Source of the DNA: Meghimatium bilineatum | Lineage: Eukaryota; Mollusca; Gastropoda; Stylommatophora; Philomycidae | NCBI GenBank assembly: GCA_034231615.1 | Contig: CM067311.1 | Span: 15,471,360-15,535,359 of the forward strand | Length of the DNA stretch: 64,000 bases | Direction of reading: 5' to 3' | Shown here: piece after piece, positions 50,225 through 60,340 of the stretch | Layout: each line of letters begins with the position of its first letter | Position numbering within the stretch: the first letter of the stretch is position 1 | Translations under genes and position numbers: made by a program | The notes under the pieces: model-generated | Databases searched by the model: none | Seen by the model: only the letters and a program-made list of their open reading frames with translations | What the model was told of the DNA's origin: nothing

Positions 50225-50465
50225 TCTGTTGCTTGTCCTATGTTACTAGGCGCATTAAGAACAACAGCTTGGTCCACTGCTTGTCCTATGTTACTAGGTG
50301 CATTAAGAACAGTTTGGTCCACTGCTTGTCCTATGTTACTAGGCGCATTAAGAACAGCTTGTCCTATGTTACTAGGCGCATTAAGAACAACAGCTTGGTG
50401 CACTGCTTGTCCTATGTTACTAGGCGCATTAAGAACAACAGCTTGGTCCACTGCTTGTCCGGTCT
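50225..50465. repeat. Minisatellite, 48-bp unit with shortened variants
   Basis: Six copies of CTTGTCCTATGTTACTAGG followed by CGCATTAAGAACA and a variable piece. Full units are 48 bp; others lost 3 or 18 bp, so all remain multiples of three and both strands stay open (VLNAPSNIGQAVDQA on minus). It begins about 100 bp from the U1 array edge. No real protein is claimed. Confidence 0.9.
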
Positions 50466-50559
50466 GCACTATCGCTATACCAGAATGCCTGTCTGTTCAT
50501 TTCCCAGGACACCTGTATGTCCAAGCGCAAATATGTTATCAGAGAATTATCAGTGTCTG

Positions 50560-51201
50560 ATGCGGAACAGGGATATGAAATTTAGTTGCTCACTGGTAAT
50601 ACACACAAATCGATGTTTTGACCAAACGGCCTTTATCAAGAGCACATTCACAACATATGTTGAGTAGGAACAGCACTATTGATGTTAACGTAGCAGAGTT
50701 ATATATAGAAATAATCAGGTGGAGAAACAAACTAAGTCAGATGTGAAACAATACGAACAGAAAATAGACATCCAAATATAGACAAAACAAAAAGATATTC
50801 ATCCGTAGGATTAGCAGCAATGACCCCAAAGGGCCGCAAATTAATAGATGTAGCAGTTCTCAAGCACATGTCGTGTTCGGTCATCTGAGAAGCACAACTT
50901 AATATCATGTGCACCCTGATGGTTCTGCAAACCTCCTACCAGTCTTGCCTATGTACATCACATTGCAACGCTTAGATGACTTACATGTGAAACTCTCTTC
51001 AATGGTGAACGTGGCATTGGGGAATGTGACAGACGAGGCCTGGGTGACATAGACTTTACTATGTTTGCAGGTGATGGTGAAAAACGGATTAAGAATGTCT
51101 ATTGACACTGGCCATGTTCGCCAGGTAGGAGACTTGCAGTTGGATTTGTGAACATCTGTACAGCATAAAAAAACCAGACTTGTAATCCTATTGATGACCA
51201 C
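50560..51201 (-). pseudogene. Penelope-like element fragment (linker and GIY-YIG start)
   Basis: The minus strand reads SVTFPNATFTIEESFTCKSS, then CNVMYIGKTGRRFAE (51020-50925). After a shift come HDIKLCFSDD, RTRHVLENC and LRPFGVIAANPTDEY (to about 50790). Farther on, CTCTTGATAAAGGCCGTTTG resembles the 3' sequence common to such elements. The GIY-YIG domain breaks soon after its start. It is related to the plus-strand remnant in every U1 unit but opposite in orientation. Confidence 0.7.
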
Positions 51202-51499
51202 TTAAGAGGCACTAGCCATCGAGGTGCCCATGATATTCAGTGATGGCAATTAAGTCGTGCTTCTCAGATGACTAGAACAGACAAGCGTCTGAGAACCGCA
51301 ACATATATTGATTTGGCATGATTCAGCCATGTGGAATCAATACCTGTCAGTCCTACAGATAGATATCCTGTTTCCTTATTTTTCTTTTCACCAACAAACA
51401 TTCACAAAGAAGAAAATTTGGGAGTCCCTATTATTTATTCGCCGTAGTGTCTCAAGGAAAAGATTGGCATTTTATTGTCTGTTTTTAAAAACATTCCCC

Positions 51500-51630
51500 C
51501 TTGGAATTCAATTACACCCCCACATCTAGAGTTAATTACACCCCACATATGAAGCTAAAATTACATCCCCACATCTGATGTTAAAATTACGCCCCACATC
51601 TGGAGTTAAATACATCCTCACATCTGGAGC
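51500..51630. repeat. Short tandem repeat, about 28-bp unit
   Basis: Five degenerate copies of ATTACACCCCACATCTGG plus AGTTAAA. Confidence 0.8.
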
Positions 51631-51674
51631 ATTAGTCTTTGAACTTGATCGAGATATCCTGTTCAAATTCTCTT

Positions 51675-51812
51675 TTGGGCATTCGTTCTGAAACTCTTAC
51701 AGGATCTCCGTATGAGATTTCAAGAAGGATGAAGTCCAGTGAATGGAAATGTGTTGTGTCATTGCTTTATTTGCACCAATGGCAAGCCATATCTGACTTC
51801 GAAGGTGGTAAC
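51675..51812 (-). mobile_element. SINE-like repeat, family B, diverged copy
   Basis: In minus orientation it shows GAAGTCAGATATGGCTTGCC, TTGGTGCAAATAAAGCAATG, ACACAACACATTTCC and CACTGGACTTCATCC, aligning throughout with copies 2 and 3. Confidence 0.65.
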
Positions 51813-52056
51813 TAATACACCCAACGTATTTTAACACTTCCACTGAACGATGGACTTCTGTAACCATATCAATAATAGGCCAGTCGTATGGAAGAACTGG
51901 TTCTTTTATTTACATCCTGGTCACCAACATCAAAGCTAAACACTGTCAAGCATGCTTAACTTTCTTGCTGTGGTCTGTATCACTATTGACAGTCACAGAT
52001 ACCCACTAACTTTCATATCTTTATTAATATTGTTATGCCTGTGTCATAACCTTCAA

Positions 52057-52532
52057 GTTCAGGGTGCATAGATAGGGCTAGTCTTCTTTCCAGGCAGGTC
52101 GTAGGATGCGACTAAGGAAAGTTGGGGGAATGGGAGGACAACGTGTCAATTGTGAAAATGTCAGTCACTGCATGCCTTGCCTTGATTTCTTACATGTCTT
52201 TTGTCAAATGGTCCCCATTGATAATGGAGAGATGCAGGCCAGTAAACATTGTACCACAGTGATTTTGTGACAGTCCAAGGTGATAGCGAATGCTAAGTGT
52301 GCCATCATTGCAGCTGGTTCAACAGATCTGATGGAAGAATGATGAGCTAGTTGGCCCAGACATATCCTACTCCTGGCAGGACGTGATGATCCTGCCAGAC
52401 TGGAATGTCTTCATTCGGGGACTAAACATGCATCCATAAATCTCAATACAACCATTCCTTTGAGACAGCAAACTGCATACATTTGAGTGCCCCTTCAGTT
52501 ACTCAATGAGGAGGACCTATTATGGCTATTAT
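52057..52532 (+). mobile_element. Unclassified interspersed element C, left part (split by a LINE)
   Basis: It aligns along its length with 59814-60270: GTTCAGGGTGCA start, GATAGCGAATGCTA, AGAATGATGA, GGCAGGACGTGATG, CTGGAATGTCTTC, GGGGACTAAACATGC. The family is non-coding in both copies and its class is unknown. Confidence 0.65.
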
Positions 52533-53105
52533 GCAAAGCAGAACTAAAAATAAGGCTGGAGATGGCTTTAGCGTCCTTGTCAAGGCTAACTGTGATTTGG
52601 AAAAGCAACATCAGTGTTGGAGTGAAAATCAAACTGTATAGGTCGCTGGTGCTTTCCGTTGTGTTGTATGGTTGTGAGAGTTGGACACTCACTGCGGACA
52701 TGGAGAAGATTACAGGCTTTCGAGTATAAATGCTACAGAAGAATTCTACGAATTTCCTATAGGGAACATAAGACCAATGTGTACGTAAGAAATAAAGTAG
52801 AGATGTGTGCAGGTGTCCAGGAGCCATTGCTTTCAATAGTGAAACGACGAAAACTAGCATGGTTCGGACATGTATGCAGGCACGATTCCTTGTCAAAAAC
52901 AAAACTGCAGGGAACTGTCGAGGGCAGAAGAAGCAGAGGAGGTCAAATAAAGACATGGACAGACAACATCAAGGAATGGACAGGTATAGATATTTCCACA
53001 CTCATCCGCATCGCTGAGGATAGAATTCGCTGGAGGACTCTGTGTGCTGAAGCTTCCAATGTGGTACCCCTACAACCCTGAAGGGTTATGGGTTTTATTG
53101 ATTGA
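52533..53105 (+). mobile_element. 5'-truncated LINE inserted in element C
   Basis: The plus strand encodes KLYRSLVLSVVLYGCESWTL, then after a +2 shift FEYKCYRRILRISYREHK, RRKLAWFGHVCRHDSLSKTK and DNIKEWTGIDIS, ending VVPLQP, stop, and a TTGA-repeat tail (about 53090-53108). ATTATGG occurs at both edges (near 52516 and 53109), a possible target duplication. It is the same family as 8774-9033. Confidence 0.8.
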
Positions 53106-53175
53106 TTGATTATGGCCCTTTAAGAGCTATCTGAAGTCAGCTAAAGGGGATATTTCATCATCATTAAAATTGTTT
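53106..53175 (+). mobile_element. Element C, right part
   Basis: CTTTAAGAGCTATCTGAAGT and AGCTAAAGGGGATATTTCAT match the 3' end of the second copy (60275-60340), showing that the LINE at 52533 split this copy. Confidence 0.65.
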
Positions 53176-53461
53176 CAATCTTTTGCTTTTTTCTTTCATT
53201 GGAACTTTAATGGGTAAGTATTGGTAACAGTTCAAAGTTCTGTGACATTTGCACCTTTTGTTTCGACTAAGTTTGTGTTCCGCCTTTAGTATTGCTGCAA
53301 GCTATCAAGGTCACAATGCAAAAAAAAATTCAACAAGGAAGATCAAAAATAAATGTGTAAACACAATATAATTATGTAATGCTATACATATAGTACATAA
53401 CTCACATTTTTCAATGGTAAAGCACTATATCAATCAAACAACTACAAAATATACAATTCAT

Positions 53462-53850
53462 TCATTCATTTTCCTTTTGCGCTGAAGTTAGCGCATAAGG
53501 CAGATCTCTCAAATTATGTCTGTTCAAAGCTATTCTGTGCAGTTCTTGAATAGTATGAATATTGGTTGTTTTATTTTCTCTAAGTATTGTTCTTCTGAGT
53601 GTTTCTTTTGTCTGTAGGTATCCATTCAAGAGATTGGTGGTGTATTCTGTTGGTGTCTGCGCGTAGGACATGCCTGGACAACAGCGTTTTCTGATATCTG
53701 TGATGAAATTTTGATGTGTCTCTTCTCTGATTTTATCATTCGATTTGAATTCCGATGGGTGTGTTATCCTACGAAGACATTTGTTCTCGAAACTCAGTAA
53801 TTTTTTTTCTGAAGATAAAGAGCTTATATGTACAATAAAAAAAAAATTGG
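53462..53850 (-). pseudogene. LINE fragment (post-polymerase C-terminus)
   Basis: The minus strand encodes KKLLSFENKCLRRITHPSEF, then REETHQNFITDIRKRC, then ETLRRTILRENKT and LRDLPYALTSAQKENE before a stop and an AATG-repeat tail. The 'FExKCLRRI…' start is the usual post-polymerase motif of non-LTR elements. A long intact frame continues upstream without recognisable motifs. Confidence 0.6.
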
Positions 53851-54436
53851 TAGCATATCCTATCCAGGACGTAGCTATCAACCCAGCATTTGTTGGCTGT
53901 GGTTCTTTTCTAGGCAATATAAATACGTTCAGTAGGTTGCCATTGCTTTCTGAACGGTCCGGATGCACAATTGCCTGTGGTGAGGAACGAACTCTGTACC
54001 TTTGCCGTCACAGATGCGCTCTGTACCACTTCGCAGTACATTATTGTACAGTACATTATTGCTTTTGTTATGATTCTTCAGCAATTAGACCAACTGGGGC
54101 AAATCCATGCTCAAAATGAAAGTTAAAACAGGAATAGTGACACATTATTCTTCTGTGATATTAGTTCTAATGATGTCTGTGCATCGTTGTTATCTTCAAC
54201 TGTCCACATGAGGTTGTAATTTATTTAGTATTTTTCTACACTGTTCTTTACCAGGCGTTTCTCAGCATGCCAACTCTTTTCTTTCAATGCAGGTTCCAGT
54301 CCAGTAATTATTTAGCTATATTATCAGGCTTCCTTCTGAGGACTTGTTCTATCCATCTCCATTTTCAATCTTGTATCTCTATATCAAACAGTCACTGGTG
54401 TGCTCTCTTTCAGAGAAACAGTGCTATTGAGGTGTC
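53851..54436. other. No gene recognised
   Basis: Probably downstream of MRPL44 on the minus strand. A minus-strand AATAAA occurs near 54219, but it is about 500 bp from the stop and is not claimed as the poly(A) site. Confidence 0.3.
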
Positions 54437-54692
54437 ATCAAAACATTCAGATACATGAATATGACAATCTAAACAGTATCAGTCCACACACTATCTCAAA
54501 CATTCAGATACAAGAATATTACAATCCAAACAGTATCAGTCCACACACTATCTCAAACATTCAGATACAAGAATATGACAATCCACACAGTATCAGTCCA
54601 CACACTATCTCAAACATTCAGATACAAGAATATAACAATCCAAACAGTATCAGTCCACACACTATCTCAAACATTCAGATACATGAATGAAT
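54437..54692. repeat. Minisatellite, 57-bp unit
   Basis: About 4.4 copies of a unit with AACATTCAGATACAAGAATA and AGTATCAGTCCACACACTAT. On the plus strand it reads IQIQEYNNPNSISPHTISN per unit. It lies just 3' of the MRPL44 stop. Confidence 0.9.
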
Positions 54693-54720
54693 ATGACAAC
54701 AATGACAATTCAAGCAAGCA

Positions 54721-54932
54721 CTAAGAAGAAGCTTTCACATCATGTATTCCATGACTAAAGTATTTCTGAATCACTTCTTCTGCACTAAGATTCTTCCTTT
54801 TGTAGTCTAGTTTCAAATAATCTGCCATCACACCCAAAATTAATGGAGGCCTGCTGTCTTCTGTCTTCATTACTTTCTTAATTGCTTCCCTTGCAGCCAT
54901 TTCTTCAGCAATCAGAACTGTTTCCCCAGGTG
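54721..54932 (-). CDS. MRPL44: Mitochondrial ribosomal protein L44, last coding exon
   Basis: The acceptor …GACTTTTCAG is at 54933-54934. The exon encodes 69 residues and a TAG stop at 54721-54723. It begins with PGETVLIAEEMAAREAIKK, matching the conserved 'GPGETVLxAEExAARxALRKL' of the MRPL44 dsRNA-binding domain. It then continues with RPPLILG and a charged C-terminal tail (LKLDYKRKNLSAEEVIQKYF) longer than the vertebrate tail. Entry phase is 1. A 33-bp minisatellite lies immediately upstream of the acceptor in the intron. Confidence 0.85.
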
Positions 54933-54974
54933 CTGAAAAGTCAACAGAGAACACATATTTTTTCATAACATCCA

Positions 54975-55195
54975 GTATGATCAGAGATGCATAACAAACA
55001 TTAAAAAAAATACATAAGTTATACCAACCAGTAAGATCAGATATACATAAGTTATACCAATCAGTATGATCAGATATAAATACATTATACCAACCAGTAA
55101 GATCAGATATAAATACGTTATAACAACCAGCATGATCAGATATACATAATTTATAACAACCAGTATGATCAGATATACATAAGACACATAAAAAG
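54975..55195. repeat. Minisatellite, 33-bp unit, in MRPL44 intron
   Basis: Six to seven copies of a unit with ATGATCAGATATACATAAG and TTATACCAACCAG. It lies between the putative short exon (55221) and the last exon acceptor (54933), so it is intronic. The minus-strand frame ISDHTGCYNLC is a repeat translation. Confidence 0.85.
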
Positions 55196-55220
55196 ATATA
55201 TACCGGTACATAAGTTATAC

Positions 55221-55282
55221 CAGCAGAATTGGAAGGTTTTACAATGTAAAGGTGTACTTTCGGCACCTTTTTCATTTTATGT
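55221..55282 (-). CDS. MRPL44: Mitochondrial ribosomal protein L44, putative short exon
   Basis: A candidate 62-bp exon fits both neighbouring MRPL44 exons in phase. It completes the split codon left by the 60807 donor, runs open through KVPKVHLYIVKP, and ends GCTG followed by GTATAA, leaving one base for the exon at 54932. Its position and the hydrophobic 'xVxLYIV' core match the first strand of the dsRNA-binding domain ('LPVYFVGLY' in vertebrates). The acceptor (…TTTACAGTGAAG) is not ideal: using the nearer CAG would break the frame. The 'GLYSDK' part expected here is poorly conserved. It could instead be intronic, with the true exon elsewhere in the 55.3-60.8 kb intron. Confidence 0.35.
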
Positions 55283-55339
55283 CTTCACTGTAAAGCAAGA
55301 TATTTGCAAGAAGGCTGGTTTGTATACATCATATTAAGA

Positions 55340-55620
55340 AGGAAGCTGGGTTTTTCGGCCCATGTGAAAAGACATGATGGCATGGAGAGAGTGCTGTTGG
55401 AGGTGGTGTTAGAAGGCTGTTGGAGGTGGTGTTAGAAAGCTGTTGGAGATGGTGTTAGAAGGCAACGATCAACTAAGACAGCACTGGACAAGAGATATTC
55501 AGGAATACATGCACATGTCGATAGAGGAGAGGGAACAAGCTGTCAGAGACTGTGGGGGGGGGATTTCAGGAGATTCACAAGGAAGACTAGTTTTGGAAAG
55601 AATATGTCACATGACACTGT
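55340..55620 (+). mobile_element. LINE 3'-end fragment
   Basis: AHVKRHDGMERVLLE (near 55358) and later FRRFTRKTSFGK (near 55568) fit the 'FGHxxRH…LEG' and 'FxxFxxKxxFW' C-terminal motifs. An imperfect 23-24 bp triplication (GCTGTTGGAGGTGGTGTTAG, 55393-55460) lies between. Frames are broken. Confidence 0.6.
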
Positions 55621-55839
55621 AAAGTAATTTTATTCTATAAAATTAGTATAACAGAAAGTCATTGCTAGTAGTTCTAAAATGCAAATTTGCTTTACGATTC
55701 TTTGCTTATGACCACAAGTTTTGGCCAGGATTATTTCAACTGCAAATATGCTTTGCATACAAATATATTTATTTATTGCACAAAACAAAATGGTTACAAA
55801 AATTATTTAGCTTAAATAAGAATGATATATATTCAAATA

Positions 55840-56395
55840 TTTAGGTACAATGATTACAGCAGATGGAAGAAGTTCAACAGAAATAAGAAGCAGAATAGGA
55901 GAGGCAAAAACAACATTCAGAAAAATATATTGTGTTATGACCTTGTCATTAGAGGTAAGAAAGAGTTCTGCATTGCTATCTAACCCTATACTAACATATG
56001 GGTGCGAGTCTTGGACAATAAACAAACTAGAAAGTGGGAAATTAGACGCAACAGAGATGTGGTTTTACAGAAGAATGCTGAAAATACCATAGACTGCCAG
56101 AAAAACTATGTAGAGGTGTTGAAAGAGTCAAATGCGAAACAGACCTTAATGAACAATATAAGAAAAAGGCAATCTTCTTTTTTTTGGCCACTTCATGAGA
56201 CAGGCAGGTTTGGAGAACATAGTCACAACAGGCAAAATTGAAGGCAACAGAGACCGACAATGTCAGAAAGAATTTGAGAGTTTGACAACCTGGCACGGCA
56301 AGGTAACAACAACCTTGATACATAATACTGTGGAGAGCCATGACCGCCAATGCCAGCAGGCATGGCACCTGATGATGATGATGAAGAATGATGTT
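55840..56395 (+). pseudogene. LINE reverse-transcriptase C-terminal pseudogene
   Basis: ADGRSSTEIRSRIGEAKTTF, then LTYGCESWTINK, MWFYRRMLKIP, RKRQSSFFGHFMRQAGLENI, TTGKIEGNRDR and LTTWHGKVTTTLI occur in order with several frameshifts. It ends in a GATGATGATG tail (56372-56382). Same family as 2655-2890. It lies within the MRPL44 intron on the opposite strand. Confidence 0.85.
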
Positions 56396-56399
56396 CAAT

Positions 56400-56856
56400 T
56401 AAAATAATTACACTTTGAGTGGTCATTTAAATTTCAGAAATTGGCTAGATAAAATGGGCACTGAAGACCACATCCATCGATTAAATACCTCATAAAAAAT
56501 GAATGCCCATGTGGTTTAGAATCATTAGATTAGATACTTCATAAATACTTAGATACTTTCATAGAAACATAGATACTTCAGGCGTCCCAATATTCAGTAA
56601 GCGGCAAAGATGGCAGATCTATCCAGATGATACAGAGCTGAGGCATAAAAATAAGGGGAAACATGCTCTAGACTGGAGAAGACAGCAGACGTTTTCATGG
56701 CAACAGAATTGACAATCTAGCATGACCACAGACCTGAACACAAGAAAGGATAACTCTACAGGTTCTTTTTGGCAACACAAACCATTTGACATATACAGGG
56801 TGGGCCAGTATTTTGTATACATTTATTAATAAAAGTAATGGCTAATCACAATAATA
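56400..56856. other. No gene recognised
   Basis: Intronic. A few short AGATACTT repeats (56523-56580). Confidence 0.3.
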
Positions 56857-57192
56857 TATTAACATTGAGTACATATGTGGAATTACCATGTGTTGTCATT
56901 ATGTTGCAAGGGATTTTGCTTTATTCTTTTGTCTTTTCAAGAAACTCAAAATATATTTTCCCTTTGTGAACCATCTCAGAATTCGGAAGATAGTTTGTTC
57001 TTGCTTTAGTTTTGGTGGCAAAACTAATATTAACATTGAGTACATATGTGGAATTACCATGTGTTGTCATTATGTTGCAAGGGATTTTGCTTTATTCTTT
57101 TGTCTTTTCAAGAAACTCAAAATATATTTTCCCTTTGTGAACCATCTCAGAATTCGGAAGATAGTTTGTTCTTGCTTTAGTTTTGGTGGCAA
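56857..57192. repeat. Direct duplication, 171-bp period
   Basis: Positions 56857-57021 recur at 57028-57192 without visible mismatches, a recent tandem duplication with a 6-bp spacer. The 145-aa plus frame across it is simply the duplicated sequence. Confidence 0.95.
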
Positions 57193-57199
57193 GCCTTTA

Positions 57200-57800
57200 T
57201 GGTTCAAATTTGCAATTATTACAGCAAGAAATAAAAAAAAAAATACTCTGTTTATTGTTTGCCATGTAGAAAATGTAGATCTCTTTGTCACTGGTGGTTC
57301 TTTTTTTATTTTCTCCTCTGCATAAGCATTTATATTTGCTATCAAATCAGACTGTCAATAATATCAGTTGTCAGCAGTGTAAACAAACAGTCCAGTGCTG
57401 ATGAATTTTCAATGGTGCTTGGACACCAGACGCAGTCGATCTAAATAGAGATGACCCTATAGACACATTCAGTGTGAGTTTATCCCATTGAATATCATCC
57501 CTAGGCATATTGTCTGTAAGTGTCAAAAATTTATTGCTGTCACTATCTGAAACAGCAGAAGTAAGATAATTTCTAGATTTTTTAGCTATTTTTCTTTTGG
57601 CCGAACCATTATTAGGTATATTTCTTTTCCAACTTGCAACAGGTTCAGGATGGTGTATTCTATGTCATAATCAACTAATTCATCACTTGAATTAAGCCTA
57701 GTAACATCAGCTATCAAAAAATAATAATATCTGATTTTTTTTAGCTTTCTTACTAGTGGAAGATGAAGTAATTTTGCTAATTTCAGAAAATCTGAGCCTA
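57200..57800 (-). pseudogene. piggyBac-like transposase pseudogene (N-terminal part)
   Basis: On the minus strand, in three frames, there is an acidic N-terminal stretch (SSDELVDYD, about 57680), a basic segment (WKRNIPNNGSAKRKIAKKS, about 57620), then ALDCLFTLLTTDIIDSLI (about 57400-57350), and NAYAEEKIKKEPPVTKR with STFSTWQTIN (about 57330-57260). The last blocks match the start of the DDE_Tnp_1_7 domain: 'LDYFxLFFxDDxxDLIVExTNxYAxxK…SRFxxW'. Frameshifts and loss of the catalytic part mean it is inactive. The whole lies in the MRPL44 intron. Confidence 0.6.
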
Positions 57801-58330
57801 ACTTGATGGAATTTTGATTAAAATGAATATGTTATTGGCATCTAAACACACTGAATCACGAAGTTACCACATTTCAGTAACCATATTTCTAAATTTTAAA
57901 CAGCTAAATAAGATAATACAAATTTATTTACGATAGAAACAAATTTAGAGAATCTATATGTAACATCGGTATATCGTTTTTACGTCCATCCAGGATCGTG
58001 TTATTCACAATATATCGTTTTTACATCTGAAATGAGTTAAGCACAACTCTCCAGTTACTCACACTTGGCAACAAGCTGCTTATCACTGTAGATTCCTACC
58101 CAATAGAGAGACATTACAGTACTAGCCCCTGACTTCCACAACAACCTGAAATAGAAAAGTTAATGGGGGAAAAATTACAATTCGAGAAGGAGTAAACTTA
58201 GCAAATAAGTAATGATGAAACTTGTAAGAAAGACGACTCACAGACAAGCAAAGAATGAGATATATGTTTCTTCTCTATGTCATCTTCATATTTTTCTTCT
58301 GAACTTGTTCTCAAACTTATGTCAGCGTTG
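57801..58330. other. No gene recognised
   Basis: Two copies of TATATCGTTTTTAC (about 57970 and 58011). No coding motif seen. Confidence 0.3.
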
Positions 58331-58471
58331 CCAAAAACGGATGTTCCATTGGTGCAAATGAAACGGCGGCACAATGCATTTCCATTCTCTGGACTACATC
58401 CTGCTGGAAATCTAGTAAAAGACAAGAGAGATCCAGCGGGAGTTTGAGAGTGACCTCTGAATAAGAAGAAG
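58331..58471 (+). mobile_element. SINE-like repeat, family B
   Basis: AACGGATGTTCC, TTGGTGCAAATGAAACGG, CATTTCCATTCTCTGGACTA and GGGAGTTTGAGAGTGA with a GAAGAAG end match copies 2 and 3. Confidence 0.75.
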
Positions 58472-58559
58472 TACACAGGATAAGCAATGCCAACCATAAC
58501 ATCTTCCAGTACATCAACATTAGTCTTGTTTTAAGCAATTCATACAATTCACAACATTA

Positions 58560-59662
58560 CTCTGGTCTTTTCATTGTTCCTGCTGACTCACAACATTCTT
58601 CTGGTCTTTTCATTGTTCCTGCTGACTCACATTATTCTGGTCTTTTCATTGTTCCTGCTGACTCACATTATTCTGGTCTTTTCATTGTTCCTGCTGACTC
58701 ACATTATTCTGGTCTTTTCATTGTTCCTGCTGACTCACATTATTCTGGTCTTTTCATTGTTCCTGCTGACTCACATTATTCTGGTCTTTTCATTGTTCCT
58801 GCTGACTCACATTATTCTGGTCTTTTCATTGTTCCTGCTGACTCACATTATTCTGGTCTTTTCATTGTTCCTGCTGACTCACATTATTCTGGTCTTTTCA
58901 TTGTTCCTGCTGACTCACATTATTCTGGTCTTTTCATTGTTCCTGCTGACTCACATTATTCTGGTCTTTTCATTGTTCCTACTGACTCACATTATTCTGG
59001 TCTTTTCATTGTTCCTGCTGACTCACATTATTCTGGTCTTTTCATTGTTCCTACTGACTCACATTATTCTGGTCTTTTCATTGTTCCTGCTGACTCACAT
59101 TATTCTGGTCTTTTCATTGTTCCTGCTGACTCACATTATTCTGGTCTTTTCATTGTTCCTGCTGACTCACATTATTCTGGTCTTTTCATTGTTCCTGCTG
59201 ACTCACATTATTCTGGTCTTTTCATTGTTCCTGCTGACTCACAACATTATTCTGGTCTTTTCATTGTTCCTACTGACTCACATTATTCTGGTCTTTTCAT
59301 TGTTCCTGCTGACTCACAACATTATTCTGGTCTTTTCATTGTTCCTACTGACTCACATTATTCTGGTCTTTTCATTGTTCCTGCTGACTCACATTATTCT
59401 GGTCTTTTCATTGTTCCTGCTGACTCACAACATTACTCTGGTCTTTTCATTGTTCCTACTGACTCACATTATTCTGGTTTTTCATTGTTCCTGCTGACTC
59501 ACAATATTCTTCTGGTCTTTTCATTGTTCCTGCTGACTCACAACATTCTTCTGGTCTTTTCATTGTTCCTGCTGACTCACAACATTCTTCTGGTCTTTTC
59601 ATTGTTTCTACCGACTCACAAAATTCTTCTGGTATTTTCATTGTTTCTGACTCGCTACTATG
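58560..59662. repeat. Minisatellite, 36-bp unit, about 30 copies
   Basis: Unit TTCCTGCTGACTCACATTAT plus TCTGGTCTTTTCATTG. Most copies are 36 bp; some have a 3-bp ACA insertion (39 bp) and several share a GCT to ACT change. Since all length changes are multiples of three, the plus strand stays open for 307 codons (58574-59497) as a 12-residue hydrophobic repeat, FLLTHIILVFSL. It lies in the MRPL44 intron and is interpreted as non-coding. Confidence 0.95.
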
Positions 59663-59813
59663 TCAGTATTTATGCCACATATTACTGGTAAACCTATTTC
59701 TTCTTGTTGAGCACTGCCTTTGCTTAATCTAATGTATTCTTTATTTTTGATCTACACCTACCACCAAGGTACACACAGGTGGCAACTTGTTCCTAGAGTA
59801 TTAGTTCAGGGTG

Positions 59814-60340
59814 CACAAAAATAGGGCCACTGTCTTTTTTCCCTGGGAATGTCAAAAATAGAAAGATGGGAAATAGACTGACAATTTTTCACATGTGAAA
59901 AAAATCATTGTCACATTTCTTACTTTTACCAAATAATCCCATGGATGAGAACGATATGCAGGACAGCGGACATTGCACCTTTGTGGGAGACTCCTTGGTG
60001 ATAGGGAATGCTAGATGTGCCTTCACTGCGCATGTATCAAGAAATCTGACAGAAGAATGATGATATCGTTGGCTCAGATGTGTGTGCTGTGTCTCCGGCA
60101 GGACATGGTAATTGTCAGATTCTGGAACACTGGAATGTCTCCCTCTGGGGGCTAAACATGCGTCCATAAGCCTCCCTTACACAACCATGTCTCTCACACA
60201 AATGTACATGTTGTGTCATCTCAGTTACATAATTAAGAAGAACCCGTGCTTGTGTCAGAGAGGCTATGGCTATGGGCTACCAAGAGCTACTAGCTCATAG
60301 CTAAAGGGATTATTTCGTCATCAATATCACCATTAATGTA
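59814..60340 (+). mobile_element. Unclassified interspersed element C, second copy (uninterrupted)
   Basis: It starts GTTCAGGGTGCAC and ends AGCTAAAGGGATTATTTCGT followed by CATCA. It aligns with the split copy at 52057-52532 plus 53106-53175, defining an element of about 530 bp. No open frame is shared between copies. Confidence 0.65.

Noticed and set aside
50149-50560. 106-144 aa frames on both strands
   Set aside because: Translations of the 48-bp minisatellite; both strands are open because unit lengths are multiples of three.
53745-54119. 124-aa plus-strand frame
   Set aside because: Its first part is antisense to a LINE fragment and the remainder has no recognisable motif.
56888-57325. 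145-aa plus-strand frame with an internal repeat
   Set aside because: It is explained by the 171-bp duplication and runs antisense to the piggyBac-like pseudogene.
58574-59497. A 307-aa membrane protein of 12-residue hydrophobic repeats
   Set aside because: It is a direct translation of a 36-bp minisatellite inside the MRPL44 intron, with no signal for transcription on that strand.
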